Below are positions 1-16,471 of a stretch of DNA of 64,000 nt, piece after piece. A program made the translations under genes and the position numbers. The number at the start of each line of letters is the position of its first letter. The first letter of the stretch is position 1. Source of the DNA: Miscanthus floridulus (taxonomy: Eukaryota > Streptophyta > Magnoliopsida > Poales > Poaceae); assembly GCF_019320115.1 (NCBI RefSeq), contig NC_089595.1, positions 111,058,461 to 111,122,460 of the forward strand, written 5' to 3'. The notes under the pieces were generated by a model. It ran no database searches, had not been told where the DNA came from, and saw only the letters and a list, made by a program, of their open reading frames with translations.

Positions 1-1552
1 AGAGGGGGGTGAATTGGGCTAATTCGAAATTCTCTTGCAATAAACAAATCCTACGGATAGCCCAATTAACCCCTTGTGCCTAGAAAAGTGTTTCTATCAA
101 ACTAATGCACAACGAACTCACCACCTATGTTCCAACCTTACTCAAGCAAGCAATTCTATGGATGTAAAACAAGTATTGAATTGCTCAAAGTAAATACTCA
201 AAGTAAGTGCTCAAAGTAAATAGGGAGAGAGAGGAACGCGGCGATGTTTTGCCGAGGTATCGAAGAGTCGCCACTCTCCACTAGTCCTCGTTGGAGCACC
301 CGCGCAAGGGTGTAGCTCCCCCTTGATCCGCGCAAGGATCAAGTGCTCTTTACGGGTTGATTCTTCGACACTCCGTCGCGGCGAATCACCCAAAGCCGCT
401 CACAACTTGAGTTGGGTCACCCACAAGCTCCGCCGGGTGAACACCAAACTCCCAATCACCACCAAGCCGTCTAGGTGATGGCGATCACCAAGAGTAACAA
501 GCACGAACTCTCACTTGACCACGCGAAGCCTAATGAGAAGATGGATGCACACTTTGCTACTCTTGATTTGCTAGTGAGGCTACTCTCTTGGATTCTCAAA
601 TCACAAACACCTCACTAGGACCTTGCTCTTCTTGGCACTCACAAACGTGTTTCTCAGCTGTTGGAATGAGCAAAAGTTACTCCACTCACGAGTGGAGCTT
701 CTATTTATAAGGCAGCCTGAAAAACTATCCGTTATGAGCTTCTGCGGGGTGACCGGACGCTCCGGTCGTGATGACCGGACGCTCCGGTCAGTTCAACCCG
801 TGAACCAGTTTTCAAGTGATGACCGGACGCTGCCAGGGTCCGGTCAGTACCGACCGGACGCGTCCGGTCGCTCTTGGATGCTTACTGTAAACGACCGGAC
901 GCTGGATACACAGGGTCCGGTCACACTGACCGGACGCGTCCGGTCACTCTTTTCCAAGTCTAGACCCTTACTGGAGTCGACCGGACGCTAGCCCTCAGCG
1001 TCCGATCACACAACCTTCCAGCGTCCGGTCACAACAGACTTAACCACCTCAGTCAAACGAACTGACCGGACCCTGCGGCCAGCGTCCGGTCGCACCGGAG
1101 CCAGCGTCCGGTCAGTGTTTGACCCTCCATTCACTTTCAACTTTCGAACATATGTGAATGAAGTTTGCTCCAAAGGATCTTAGGCATTCATAGGAGCTAC
1201 CTAGAGCTAGTTTTAACAAGTGTGCACCACACCTAACTCACTAGACTCAACTAGGTCAAGCTACTCGTTCATACCCCCCTTCATAGTACGGTCAAAGGAA
1301 AAACAAAGTCCTAAACTACTCTAAGTGTCTCTCCAACTCCAATCGACACTTAGAACTAGTTATCCTTAACCTTGTCGTCCATCCTTTGAAAACCGAAACG
1401 ATTTCCATCGTAGGGGCATGACAACCTCGATTGCCCAATCGATCTCCATTACCATGACCTAACTAAATTGCCTCTGCAAAACACACGTTAGTCATAGTAA
1501 TCTTGTATTGACATTAATCACCGAAATCCAACTAGGGGCCTAGATGCTTTTC
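1..1552 (-). repeat. LTR of a retrotransposon, nearly complete, body off the left edge
   Basis: Read on the minus strand, this begins at the gap edge with TGAAAAGCATCTAGG and runs to a C-rich end (AATTCACCCCCCTCT) at the window edge, the usual look of a long grass LTR. A TATAAATAG box lies at about 702-709 on the minus strand. Directly upstream of it (about 750-1110) is an array of GACCGGACGC / GCGTCCGGTC units. No coding ORF is credible here. The element body would lie left of position 1. Copia is likely by general resemblance but is not proven. Confidence 0.7.
750..1110 (-). promoter_or_regulatory. U3 array of GACCGGACGC/GCGTCCGGTC units next to the LTR TATA box
   Basis: About ten copies of the decamer GACCGGACGC or its complement, some paired as GACCGGACGC-TCCGGTC palindromes, are packed into roughly 360 bp with variable spacers. 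On the minus strand the array ends about 40 bp upstream of the TATAAATAG at 709-702, so it sits in the U3 promoter. The function is inferred from this position only. Confidence 0.55.
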
Positions 1553-1652
1553 NNNNNNNNNNNNNNNNNNNNNNNNNNNNNNNNNNNNNNNNNNNNNNNN
1601 NNNNNNNNNNNNNNNNNNNNNNNNNNNNNNNNNNNNNNNNNNNNNNNNNNNN
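1553..1652. other. Assembly gap (100 N)
   Basis: Exactly 100 N, the conventional size for a gap of unknown length. LTR sequences of two families in opposite orientation meet here, so the repeats probably broke the assembly. Confidence 0.99.
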
Positions 1653-2155
1653 AACCGCGTTTGTGGTGTGGCCGCCACCGTGTACCGGAGAGAACAAGGC
1701 CCACGGCGTTTCGGCTGGAAGCTTGATAGTGAAGACGGCAGGGAGCATCCGGGAGAGGCTTGCCGGAAGGCACATCGGAGACCCACTTGCGCGTGGGGAA
1801 GACCCAAGGCTATCCACGGAGTTACCCGACCGGGAGCTTGGCCCTTGCGAGGGGCTTCAACGAGGACTAGGGAGAAGCTTACGCGCTTCTCGATACCTCG
1901 GTAAAAATACTAGAGTCGTCGACGAGAGTTTGCATATCTCTACCTTGCTCTTTAGCTTCCGCATTTACATTGATTGAATTACTCCTTTTACGGTAGAGAT
2001 AGCAACACACTAGGAAAACCGTAGTTGCACATTTAGATAGTTTATCTTTTACATAGATTTTTGCTAAGGTTAGAAAAAGAGGCCATAGTTTAGAGTTAGA
2101 ATTTTAAGTTGCCTAATTCACCCTCCTCTTAGGCGTCACTGTCCCTTCAAGGGTG
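1653..2155 (+). repeat. 3' part of an LTR, same family as the copia LTR at 15368-19251
   Basis: This stretch is the inverse complement, with divergence, of about 15368-15860. Shared stretches include the GGCCGCCACCGTGTACCGG segment, the TCTCGATACCTCGGTAAAAATAC segment and the LTR end GCCTAATTCACC...TTAGGCGTCA. It is therefore the 3' end of another copy of that LTR, in plus orientation, with its 5' part lost in the gap. It ends near CCCTTCA at 2155. Confidence 0.75.
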
Positions 2156-3110
2156 ATGGGTTGGTCCTACTTGTGCCTTGGATATAAGCGGGGCGTGTGT
2201 TTTTGGGGTACCCAGCTAGAGACATTGATTCGCAAATCGCCGTCAAGTCGGTACGGCTTGTCTTATGCCTAGCACCGTAGTAAAAACTGAAAGATGAAAG
2301 ATAAAATGGAAAAAAATCTGATTGCTTACCACCTGCTTGAAAGTAGCACAGATGCTTCCATATAATGGTTAGTTAATGAACCAATGCGACTATTAATAAA
2401 AATCGAATATAAGGACGCACGCTTAGTAATGCTTTCTGCAAATGCAATAAATCCACAAAGCCAGATAGCCTTGCATATCCTTGGAGTCTTTTCTTTGCTC
2501 TTGTCGGGTAAGTCTTGCTGAGTATATTTGAGTACTCAGGATTTTATTCCCCCTGTTGTAGGTGACAGGTGGATGTAGAGCTGACCCTTGTGCACGGATT
2601 CCTCCTGGTGGGCTCAGAGAGGATTTCCTTTACGTTGCGATCATAGTTTTTTATTTATAACTCTCACTAAATGCTTTTATAAATGAAAGTTTCATAATCT
2701 GTTGTCATAGTTTATATATCAATGTTTCACCATGCCATGAATAGATAATTATTTCCGCTGTAATTCTGATCACATGTTTATATTCCGCTGTTACATTAAA
2801 TTGTTATAACTCTGATAATATGATTACATTCTGTTGTTGTAATAATAAATAGTATACTCTGATGTTGTATTAAAAGTGATGTAAGAAATGGTTAAGAATA
2901 ATGTAAGCTTTATTCTCTCATTTGTGATCCTGATGGCAAAAAAATATGGATTTTTGGGTTCTCTCTTGGGGTGTGCCCGACGGAACCGAGTAATTTAGTG
3001 TTCTCCTCTGAGTGTTTAGTATCTAATGGAAGACAAGTACTCCTGAAAGACATTAGATTAGGCTGTTCTGCCACAATAAGACTGTAGTATGAAATCATAT
3101 AAAATTCAGA
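2156..3110. repeat. Degenerate LTR-retrotransposon remnant
   Basis: There is no credible coding region. Phrases such as GAGTACTCAGGATTTTATTCCCC followed by TGTAGGTGACAGG, and GGGTGTGCCCGACGGAACC, resemble LTR-proximal sequence of grass gypsy elements. The termini cannot be placed, and the assignment rests on general resemblance. Confidence 0.35.
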
Positions 3111-3993
3111 CATCTGAAATATAGCAACTTCTTTTTATTTAGTTTGCGGAATAGAATGAGTTCAACTATGATCTCATTCCTTATGAGCTATTAATTAGTG
3201 TTAAATATGAATAATATAGCAATTCCACCAAATTTGAACAATAGACTTTTTGATGCACTATCTTATAAAAAGATAAGATGGTTCTTCAAACCAAACACCC
3301 TCTAAATGATGCACGGTTGGATCATAGAGATATTTATCAATTGATAGAGTTGTGTATTGTTCTGATTATTGCTCAAGGTTGAATGGAAACAGTAAGTTAT
3401 CAGTCGTCTGGCGTCTGCAGGTACCTGCTCCCGCTCACGGACCGGGTCCCGGAGTAAAATCTGGATTACTGACTGTGAAAATGGACAGCGAAATCTCACG
3501 TCCAGCATATCATATTGGGGATTGGACGATTGGTTGCCACTTTTTTTTTTGGATGGAGCTGATGCGTACTTTGACTTAGAAATATTTGGGCACTTATTTT
3601 TGGACGGAACGAATATGAAAGTTTGGGCATATATTTTTTTTAAATGGGCGGAAAGTAATGGAGAATGACGTAGTTACACCGAGACCGAGTAAAGGGTTGA
3701 CATATCTTTGAATTTTCCTTCGCAAAAGTGTGAAACCTGGTATTTATCGCAAGACGCAAGAGTGCCGTTGGGTTTCGTTCTCATTTCAAGATAGAGATAG
3801 AGATGGCCTCTGTCGTTACATCACATAGTGTTATCAACGGATCAGACAAACAAACAAACAAACAAAAAACAATCTCATCAGCTGCCCATCCCACAATGAA
3901 CTGAAAGTGACTGAACGATTGAAAGGAGTGAGACATGTTCCCGAGGCAAGTGTCTAGTTATGCTATGGTAGGTAAAAGCATTCCTTCCCTAAC
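3111..3993. other. Intergenic, no gene seen
   Basis: AT-rich sequence with no conserved ORF. A short CAAA microsatellite lies at about 3848-3868. Nothing else is supportable. Confidence 0.6.
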
Positions 3994-3996
3994 TTA

Positions 3997-4224
3997 AGGC
4001 ATGTTTAGTTTCAAAAATTTTTGTGCAGTACTCATCACATCGAATCTTACGGCATATGTATGGAGTACTAAATGTAGACGAAAAAAACTAATTACACAGT
4101 TGGTGAGAAATCGCGAGACGAAACTTTCGAACCTAATTAATCCATAATTAAACATTAATTACCAAATACAAACGAAAATACTACATTAGCCAAAACCCAA
4201 AAATTTTTGTATCTAAACACGCCT
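3997..4224. mobile_element. Tourist-like MITE, copy 1 (TSD TTA)
   Basis: A 228-bp element with imperfect terminal inverted repeats, AGGCATGTTTAG at the left and CTAAACACGCCT at the right, flanked by TTA at 3994-3996 and 4225-4227. Sub-terminal GTTTCAAAAATTTTTG and CAAAAATTTTTGTATC add to the inverted repeat. Internal text (CTAATTACACAGTTGG, AATCGCGAGACGAAA) is shared with the elements at 42086 and 47798. The 3-bp TWA target duplication fits PIF/Harbinger-type MITEs. Confidence 0.85.
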
Positions 4225-4227
4225 TTA

Positions 4228-5759
4228 GTGCGGAGCACTCACTATAATAACATTCCTGCTGAGTGCTTCCCAGGACCCATACTTACCACTTTTTGCTGCT
4301 GTCGATTGAGCATGTCAATCTAGTAAATGAGTTGTAAATGCATGGGCCCTGTTCCGGTGTAGCAACAAGAGGTTTACTAGAGCAGAAGTGCCCTGGCTTC
4401 GAACTTGTTTCTGCTTGTTCCTGCCAACGCATATCGATTTGATACGAGTTTTTGCTGCGATGAAAAAGCTGATTGTTGTTGTTGCCCAGGCTTGAGCAAG
4501 TGGCGTACCCCCGCAGGGTGTTCCGGCCGGAAGTGAAGAAAAGAAATGTGTTAAGCTTTAAAACGAATGCAGCTAATGATGATTGTATCTATTGAGAAGA
4601 GGAGATATGAGAAATACTAATCAAAGGACCCACCCATCCAGATGTTCATGACAGTTCGATTGCGGCTTCTATAGAGTGACGAAAACATGCTTCTACCTTT
4701 TACAAAACCTAATAAGACCAGCTTAGCTTTCCCGCCATCACTGAGCAGAGCAGGGCTTGTTAGTCATAAGTCATCGACAAAGCTGTTCGCCTAAGCAGAT
4801 GAACTGTGTTTTTTTTTCTTTTTCTGAAAGACGACGAACTGTGCTTGAACTGCTCCAAGACTTTCTCCAAGTCCAGTCCACATTAGTAGACTGTATTTAG
4901 TTCTTGCGTGAAAGACGGGATTTGAAGTTGGGTAGGGTTGCACCAACAATCCAAGATTGTCTCGCTCCATGATTGAGGCGATGGAACCTGCTACCAACTC
5001 CCACTGGCATCTGCCATAGCATTACCGCAAGCTGACCTTGATGCCCCGTCCGGCCGGCGTTAGGCGCGTGAGAAGCGGCGCCGGGCGCGACGACGACCAC
5101 TACGCCACGGGCGGCTGGACTGCCTCGCCTGCGCGCGACGGCACCACCGAGCGTTTGAGCCGTGCCTACCACCGTCCACCGGTCGACTGAGCCCGGTCCG
5201 CACATACAGGATGAACAGACTGGATGGTCCAAAGCAAAGACGACGTAACAATTGGGAGAAGGAAGGGCTCTGCCTTTGTATTTTTCTTTTCAAGAAAGAG
5301 GAAAAGCCCGTCGTTTTTGTACAGCATCAAAATACCTATGGTTACAACACGGTGCAGTTCTACAGGATAACTCTTGCACGAGGTTGCATCAACATAGGCT
5401 AGCGAGCAGTTGCTACAACTTCCAAAAGAATGCGGGGATTGACTACTTGTTGTATACAGTAGTGTTTTGAACGAACAAAAAGATCAAAAATTGGACTTCT
5501 GTATCTGCAGCATCTGGTAATTCAATTTCCCAATTCCCATATGTCCAACTTAGCCGCTTCTCCTGGCATCCCCAACTATCTCCACAACAGCAGAAGGGAA
5601 TCGAGGCCAGAGCTGAACATCCTATCAAGCAAACGTTTTACAAGAAACCTTCTATCAAGATTGCTTGGTGTATCTTCATCCCTGCAGATCCAAACAGCTA
5701 TATCTGGGTTACAGGAATCACAGAGGTAACTGCAAACATTGTAAGTTTCAGATGTTTAC
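4228..5759. other. Intergenic; 3' flank of the RWA gene
   Basis: I see no gene. A GC-rich patch at about 5041-5190 is out of character with the AT-rich surroundings and may be a captured or old gene fragment, but no frame matches a family I recognise. The stretch just below 5760 should contain the 3' UTR of the minus-strand RWA gene. Confidence 0.5.
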
Positions 5760-10444
<4,685 letters not shown>

Positions 10445-10613
10445 TCCGGCGGGCACCCCCGAGGCGAGATCCCGATCCTCCCTCCCCGCTGACGCGGCCG
10501 GCGACCGATCAGCCCAGATCCAGGGCCGCCTCACCGACCGCGGAGGGGACGTGCGTGCTGCGCAGTAAGGGCGCGGCGCGGGCGGGGAGAGGCGAGAGCG
10601 ATGGGGATGTGGG

Positions 10614-10620
10614 ATTTATA
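10614..10620 (-). promoter_or_regulatory. Likely TATA box of the RWA gene
   Basis: TATAAAT on the minus strand, about 170 bp upstream of the RWA start codon in an otherwise GC-rich 5' region. This would leave a 5' UTR of about 140 nt. The transcription start is inferred. Confidence 0.5.
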
Positions 10621-11122
10621 TGCGCGCGCGCAATGGCGTGGCGAGCGGGCGGGGAGTATCCTGGTGCGGAGGAGCTGGCTGGTGCTGCTGGGGCCTCGGG
10701 GTGGTGGAGGAGGAGATCTGAAGCAACCGCGGGCGGGGCGGAGACGGTGGCTGGTCGCGGTCGTGCCGGGCGGGCGGGGAGAAATGATGGGGCAGGAAGG
10801 CAAAGGAAGGGGAACTCGGAAAAAGCGAGCGCTGCTGTGGCCTGTGGGTTGGTTGTTGGTTGGGTTGACGGGATCGTGGTGGGTGCGTTTGCCGTTTGGT
10901 ACCAAAGCCCCACCCTTTCGCTCTCTCGCTCGCTTTTTTGGTCGTTTTCCTCGCGTTTCGGGCGAGGTTTTCAGAGTTTTCAGAGACCCCCGTCGTCGTG
11001 CGGCCTGCCGTATTGGCGTGTGCTCTCTTCTCTTCTCGTTCGTCTCCTGAGGCAGGCAGGCTCACAGAACAGTCAGGAACTGCAGGTGCACCTAGCCTGG
11101 TTTTGTTTTTCGGCTGTGGATC
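10621..11122. other. GC-rich promoter region upstream of RWA
   Basis: Long open frames exist on both strands only because the sequence is GC-rich and stop-poor. None resembles a known protein. It is best read as the RWA promoter and upstream region. Confidence 0.55.
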
Positions 11123-11599
11123 ACACTCACACTCAACCACACACGGCCTCAAAGGAACTTTGGATGGATTGATTGGTTATTCTTTTGGGCGTTTGGTGAA
11201 GTGGTGTGGTTCACTATGTCATTCTCGAATCTCCATTTGAAGAAATCAAACATTTTCAATTTAAATATATATAAGAACTAGAAGAACGCTCCGCGCGCGT
11301 TGCTGCGAGAATCACGGGTGAAATTATACTACTTATATTTACTAATATTATTAAATAAATATAATAATAATAATAATAATAATAATACATTATATATATA
11401 TATATATACACACGCGCGCGCGGGGCAGCGCCAGGTGTAAAATTTCTACACCAGAAGCCAAAATTGACCAAACAAATACTGAGTAGTACTGAACCGCGTT
11501 CAGTATCGGTCAGTACTACACCCAGTATCCTGAAATACTGAACAATACCAGAATAACAGCTTGGTGTAGAATAATAGAGTGTAGAATAGCGTGTGTGTA

Positions 11600-11645
<46 letters not shown>

Positions 11646-12265
11646 TGCTTGGTGGAAAAGGAAAATGATAGAGCATGATGGTATTGGTGCTTAGGAATTT
11701 TAGAGGAGTGACATAGGAGAGAAAGCTAGCGACGTGATTTTCATGCATATCTTCTGGGCATTCTTTTCACAAATGTATCGCGCTTTTTACTTGACTGGGG
11801 CACTTTCGAGGTGTGACCCTTATTTTCGAAGGTGATATTCGGAAGAAATTATCTATAATTTAGACTTTAGCATATATTAAATGAACAATTATAAAACAAG
11901 CTATATGCCGTGCTCCTAAACAATTTAAACCATGTAGGTTTACTCCAAGGGTTAAGAGTGGAACCGAGCAAGCCTACCATAGAATATACCAGTGTATGCA
12001 TGATAAAATATTAAACATGCAAATACACTCACACTCAATCACACACGGCCTCAAAGGAACTTTGGATGGATTGATTGGTTATTCTTTTGGGCGTTTGGTG
12101 AAGTGGTGTGGTTCACTATGTCATTCTCGAATCTCCATTTGAAGAAATCAAACATTTTCAATTTAAATATATATAAGAACTAGAAGAACGCTCCACGCGT
12201 GTTGCTGCGAGAATCGCTGGTGAAATTATACTACTTATATTTACTAATATTATTAAATAAATATC

Positions 12266-12317
<52 letters not shown>

Positions 12318-12913
12318 ATTATATATATATACACACACAAGCGCGCGCGGCAGCGCCAGGTGTAGAATTTCTACACCAGAAGCCAAAATTGACCAAACAA
12401 ATACTGAGTAGTACTGAACCGCGTTCAGTATCGGTCAGTACTACACCCAGTATCCTGAAATACTGAACAATACCAGAATAACAGTTTGGTGTAGAATAAT
12501 AGAGTGCAGAATAGCGTGTGTATATATATATTAATGCTGGGTGGAAAAGGAAAATGATAGAGCATGATGGTATTGGTGCTTAGGAATTTTAGAGGAGTGA
12601 CACAGGAGAGAAAGCTAGCGACGTGATTTTCATGCATATCTTCTGGGCATTCTTTTCACAAATGTATCGCGCTTTTTACTTGACTGGGGCACTTTCGAGG
12701 TGTGACCCTCATTTTCGAAGGTGATATTCGGAAGAAATTATCTATAATTTGGACTTTAGCATATATTAAATGAACAATTATAAAACAAGCTATGTGTCGT
12801 GCTCCTAAACAATTTAAACCATGTAGGTTTACTCCAAGGGTTAAGAGTGGAACCGAGCAAGCCTACCATAGGATATACCAGTGTATGCATGATAAAATAT
12901 TAAACATGCAAAT
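11123..12913. repeat. Tandem direct duplication of a ~0.9-kb unit with microsatellites
   Basis: Unit 1 is about 11123-12024 and unit 2 about 12025-12913 (offset 902 bp at the left end), nearly identical from ACACTCACACTCAA to TTAAACATGCAAATAC. Inside each is an AAT microsatellite (11361-11390; expanded to about 17 units at 12266-12316), a TA run, and a GT/TA run that is long in unit 1 (11591-11642) but shrunken in unit 2. Each also has a partly palindromic block around GTACTGAACCGCGTTCAGTAT. Substitutions are few, so the duplication looks recent. No gene lies inside. Confidence 0.9.
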
Positions 12914-13059
12914 ACAAACCTAGGCATGAAAGAAACTAGATGCTAATTGAGATTGCAAGAATTTGAATCTTGATACCAATTGTAAAGAATTAAATCTAGT
13001 TACCTAATATGGAAAGAGGAATTTGGATCCATAGTATTCATTAGCCCATTTGGCAATTA
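12914..13059. repeat. 3'-truncated edge of the copia element
   Basis: On the minus strand this continues from the copia gag-pol reading direction but has lost recognisable coding. No 3' LTR is present, so the element is truncated here or just beyond. Confidence 0.4.
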
Positions 13060-15309
13060 CCTTGTCCATAATGATGCACCCCATGAAATGCACCCATACT
13101 TTGCCAAGTCCCCAAATTCCCCGATATCCATCAGACTTCTCACTCCCCTTTCGGGATCAAACCTTTTTGGTACTCTTTATATTTGAAATAATTTTCTTTG
13201 GCACCCAAAAGTGTTTGACCCCATTGTTGAGTTGCTTGTTCACCTTGATGGCCACCACCTTGTCATTTTTCTTCTTCTTTAACAAGTATGGTGTGGAGAC
13301 TTTCTTGTCCACCTTTGTTGGTGTAGGTGTTAGAGAGCTTACTTGTTTGCTTTTTCTCTTTCTTATTTGCTCCTCCTTCATTCTTCACCTTGCACTCATA
13401 GGACTTGCGACCTTCCTTGTGGCACACGTAGCAAACCACGGTTTGTGCTTTATCAAACTTCTTCACTCACTTGACGGTGTTATCTTGATTAAGTTGGGCT
13501 TGCTTCGTTTTTGCTTTTACTTGAGTCAAATCCTTGGTAAGGCGAGCCACTTCTTGCTTGAGTTGTTCATTCTTCATTGTAACATCTTGTGTGCATGTAT
13601 CTACAATAACTTTCTCAATACAAACTTGGTTGCACAAGGGTGAGTCTAAACATAAATCATTGCAAGAAGTAGAGGCATCCTTTTTAGGCATATTAAAAAT
13701 TAAATTTTTCTTTTTAGGTGCCTTGGTGAGGGTTGTATCGACGGCATCAAGATTAGCAACTTTATTAGTTAGCTCATCATAATGTTTGCATATGGTTTTC
13801 ATTTTAGCAAGCAAACTTTTATAAGCATCATGTGAGCTAGCTAACTTTTATTTTAATTTTTTATTTTTCTTTACAAGTTGCTCATCATTGATTGTGCATG
13901 CATTTGTTGTTGCACTAGTCTCAAGTTGCTCAATTTTAGTAGATAGTTTAATACTGAGATTAGCAAATGTCTCATATTGTTCAAGTAAGGTTTTGTATGC
14001 TTCTTGTGAGATGTCTAGCTTTTCTTTTAATTTTTCAAGCTTCTTTTGTTGACTAGTGCAAACTTTAGCAAAGTTAAGATTTTCTTGCACAATTTCATCA
14101 TAAGAAGGTAGCTCATCATCACTATCACTATCATTATCACTATCACTAGGGATAGACTTTTTGTTACCTCGTGCCATAAGGCACACACGTGAAATGCTTG
14201 ATGATGAGTGTTTGTGCTCTCGCCTCTTGTTGTGGTCTTCTTCTTTAGTTGAAGAATCATTCAATGACCTTATTGATGTAAGGGCTTTGTCCTTGCACGT
14301 CTTCTTCTTTGTCTTGGGTGTGGACTTGTTTAGACAAACTTTCACAAAGTGCCCCAACTCGCTACATCCATAGCATCATTTCTTTCATTGCTCATTTCTT
14401 TGATTTATGAAGATGAAATCTTGAATTTGGATAGACACACCCTTGATATTGAGTATTCGGATCATCTTTTCCACCTTGTTGATAAGCTTGATAGATTCTT
14501 CATCAAGATTGGAGGTGGAAGAGGAAGATTGATCATCATCACTTGAATCTTCATCATCATCATCTTCTTTTTCTTCTTCTTCACTTGAGGAGCTTGAGCT
14601 TGAGCGTGTCTCAACTTGCTTGCCCTTCATCTTCTTTTTCTCACTACATGTGAGAGCTTTGCCTTTGCTTGATGAAGAGGCTTCTTCTTGACCCATCTTG
14701 CGTGACATTTTAAATTCCACTATCTTGCCAATAACTATGGACGTGGTCATGGTGCTCAAGTCCTCCATATTTGCGAAGGATGGTGATAATGCTTGCATTT
14801 TTTTATGGTAGCACGGAGATGATCTTCCTCACGATGTCCGCATCATCTAGCTTGGTTAATCCTATTAAATGGAGCTCATTGATAATTAGATTCAAACGAG
14901 AATACATATCACGAATAAGCTCATCATTATTTATTTTAAATGAATTATAATTTTGTTTAGCTAGATAATATTTTTGCCCACGGACATTAGTTGTGCCGTC
15001 ATGGAGCTCTTGGAGTTTTAACCAAATTTCATGTGCCGTATTTAAAGTGAACACTTGGTTAAACACATCCATGCTAAAAGATTCAAACAGATAATTTTTA
15101 GCTCTAGCATTGAAATGAATTTCTTTTTCTTCACTCTTTGTGGGTTTATCGGGATTCTTAATGGGTTTTATCCCGTCACGAGTGACTCTCCAAACACCTA
15201 AATCTACCGTCTCAAGATGACAAGTCATTCTAGCTTTATAGTAGGAGAAGTTAGTGCCGTCAAAGTGCGGAGGCCTAGAGATATCCATCCCAACCACTTT
15301 AAATAGCAT
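13060..15309 (-). pseudogene. Ty1/copia gag (UBN2-type) polyprotein, broken
   Basis: Capsid-type gag of a copia LTR retrotransposon. The N-terminal segment at 14803-15309 starts MLFKVVGMDISRPPHFDGTN and carries family hallmarks (YYKARMTCHLE, VWRVTRDGIKP, ELHDGTTNVRGQKYYL, MYSRLNLIINELHLIG). After a stop and frameshift near 14800 it continues as MEDLSTMTTSIVIGKI...MSRKMGQEEASSSSKG with a Ser/acidic tract (14385-14798). Next comes an intact CCHC knuckle (CYGCSELGHFVKVC) near 14330-14375, preceded by an in-frame TGA. A coiled-coil stretch with acidic repeats follows (13467-14357). A second knuckle (CYVCHKEGRKSYEC, near 13391-13434) has lost its His to Arg. Protease, integrase and RT are absent. 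Several stops and shifts show a dead copy. Confidence 0.9.
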
Positions 15310-15350
15310 CGGCTCAACGGTAGTGAAGCCAAAGGTTCAAATTGAGCCAA

Positions 15351-15365
15351 CCGGCTCTGATACCA
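15351..15365 (-). promoter_or_regulatory. Primer binding site (initiator tRNA-Met type) of the copia element
   Basis: The minus strand reads TGGTATCAGAGCCGG two bases beyond the LTR end, the classic copia PBS complementary to the 3' end of initiator tRNA-Met. It lies between the LTR and the gag start, as expected for a minus-oriented element. Confidence 0.9.
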
Positions 15366-16199
15366 CTTGTATGGGACCATGACGCCTAAGAGGGGGTGAA
15401 TTAGGCAACTTAAAATTTCGACTCTAAACTAAGGTCTTTTTTTATCCTTAGCAAAACCTATGCAAAGGATAAACTATCTAAATGTACAACTATGAATTTG
15501 CTAGTGTGTTGATATCTCTACTGCAAAAGGAGTTATGCAAACAATGTAAATGCGGAAGCTAAAGAGTAAGGTAGAGATATGCAAACTCCCGTCGACGTTT
15601 TCGGTATTTTTACCGAGGTATCGAGAAGCGCGTAAGCTTCCCCCTAGTCCTTGTTGGAGCTCCTCGCAAGGGCCAAGCTCTCGGTCGGATAACTCCGTGG
15701 ATAGCCCCAGACCTTTCCCACACGCAAGTAGGTCTCTAATGTGCCTTTCGGCAAGCCTCTCCCGGACCGCTCCCCGCCGTCTTAACTATTAAGCTTCTAG
15801 CCAAACCGCCGCAGATCTTGTTCCCTCCGGTACACGGTGGCGGCCACGCCACAAACGCGGTTGGTGTGATCTCACAAGACTATAAGCCCTCCGATGTACA
15901 ACAATGGTGCGCGCAAGCACCGAGTGATAAGAGGTATGCAAACCTCACTAAATACTAGGCCTAAACCTAGAGCAAGCGCATAAGCGGTGGTCTAATCAAC
16001 CTAAGTACTTCGCAAAGCACCTACGCTAATCACCTAATGAATCACTAAGCAATATGCAAGTGGATATCACTAAAATGATGTATCAACACCCTTGGTATGT
16101 TTCCTCAGCTCCACTATACTCAAATGGCCGATAGGGGGGATCTATTTATAAACCCCATGGAGAAAGTAGCCGTTGGGGACGAAACCCACTTTTCTGCTA

Positions 16200-16440
16200 C
16201 TGACCGGACGTTGTTATCATCCTGATCGGACGCGTCCGGTTGTCCCGACCGTTAGAGCACGCGCATTGATCGGACGCACTGTCGAGTCCAGTCACTTTTG
16301 ATTGGACGCGTCCGGTCACACTTTCGCTGCTCTGGAACCTCTCTAGACTCGATCGGACGCTGCAATTCCTACGTCGGGTCGATCACCCACCAGCGTCTGG
16401 TCAGTGCTGAGCTATTGTCGTGACAGTGAATAGTGTCATC
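16200..16440 (-). promoter_or_regulatory. U3 array of GACCGGACGC-like units in the copia LTR
   Basis: Repeated GACCGGACG, GATCGGACGC, GCGTCCGGT and GATTGGACGCGTCCGGTC units lie about 50 bp upstream (minus sense) of the TATA box near 16150. The array continues beyond the nested insertion at 18894-18980. Several units are diverged (GATC or GATT for GACC). Confidence 0.5.
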
Positions 16441-16471
16441 ATCGTGTCCAATCACTTTTAGTCCTCATCGT

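Noticed and set aside
623..991. 122-codon plus-strand ORF
   Set aside because: It translates the GACCGGACGC repeat array of an LTR, so the frame is a by-product of the repeat.
10555..11172. Long overlapping ORFs on both strands (up to 205 codons)
   Set aside because: They arise from GC-rich, stop-poor promoter DNA upstream of RWA. Frames on both strands are equally open and none resembles a protein family.
12158..12411. ORFs rich in poly-Tyr or poly-Asn
   Set aside because: They are translations of the AAT microsatellite in the tandem duplication.
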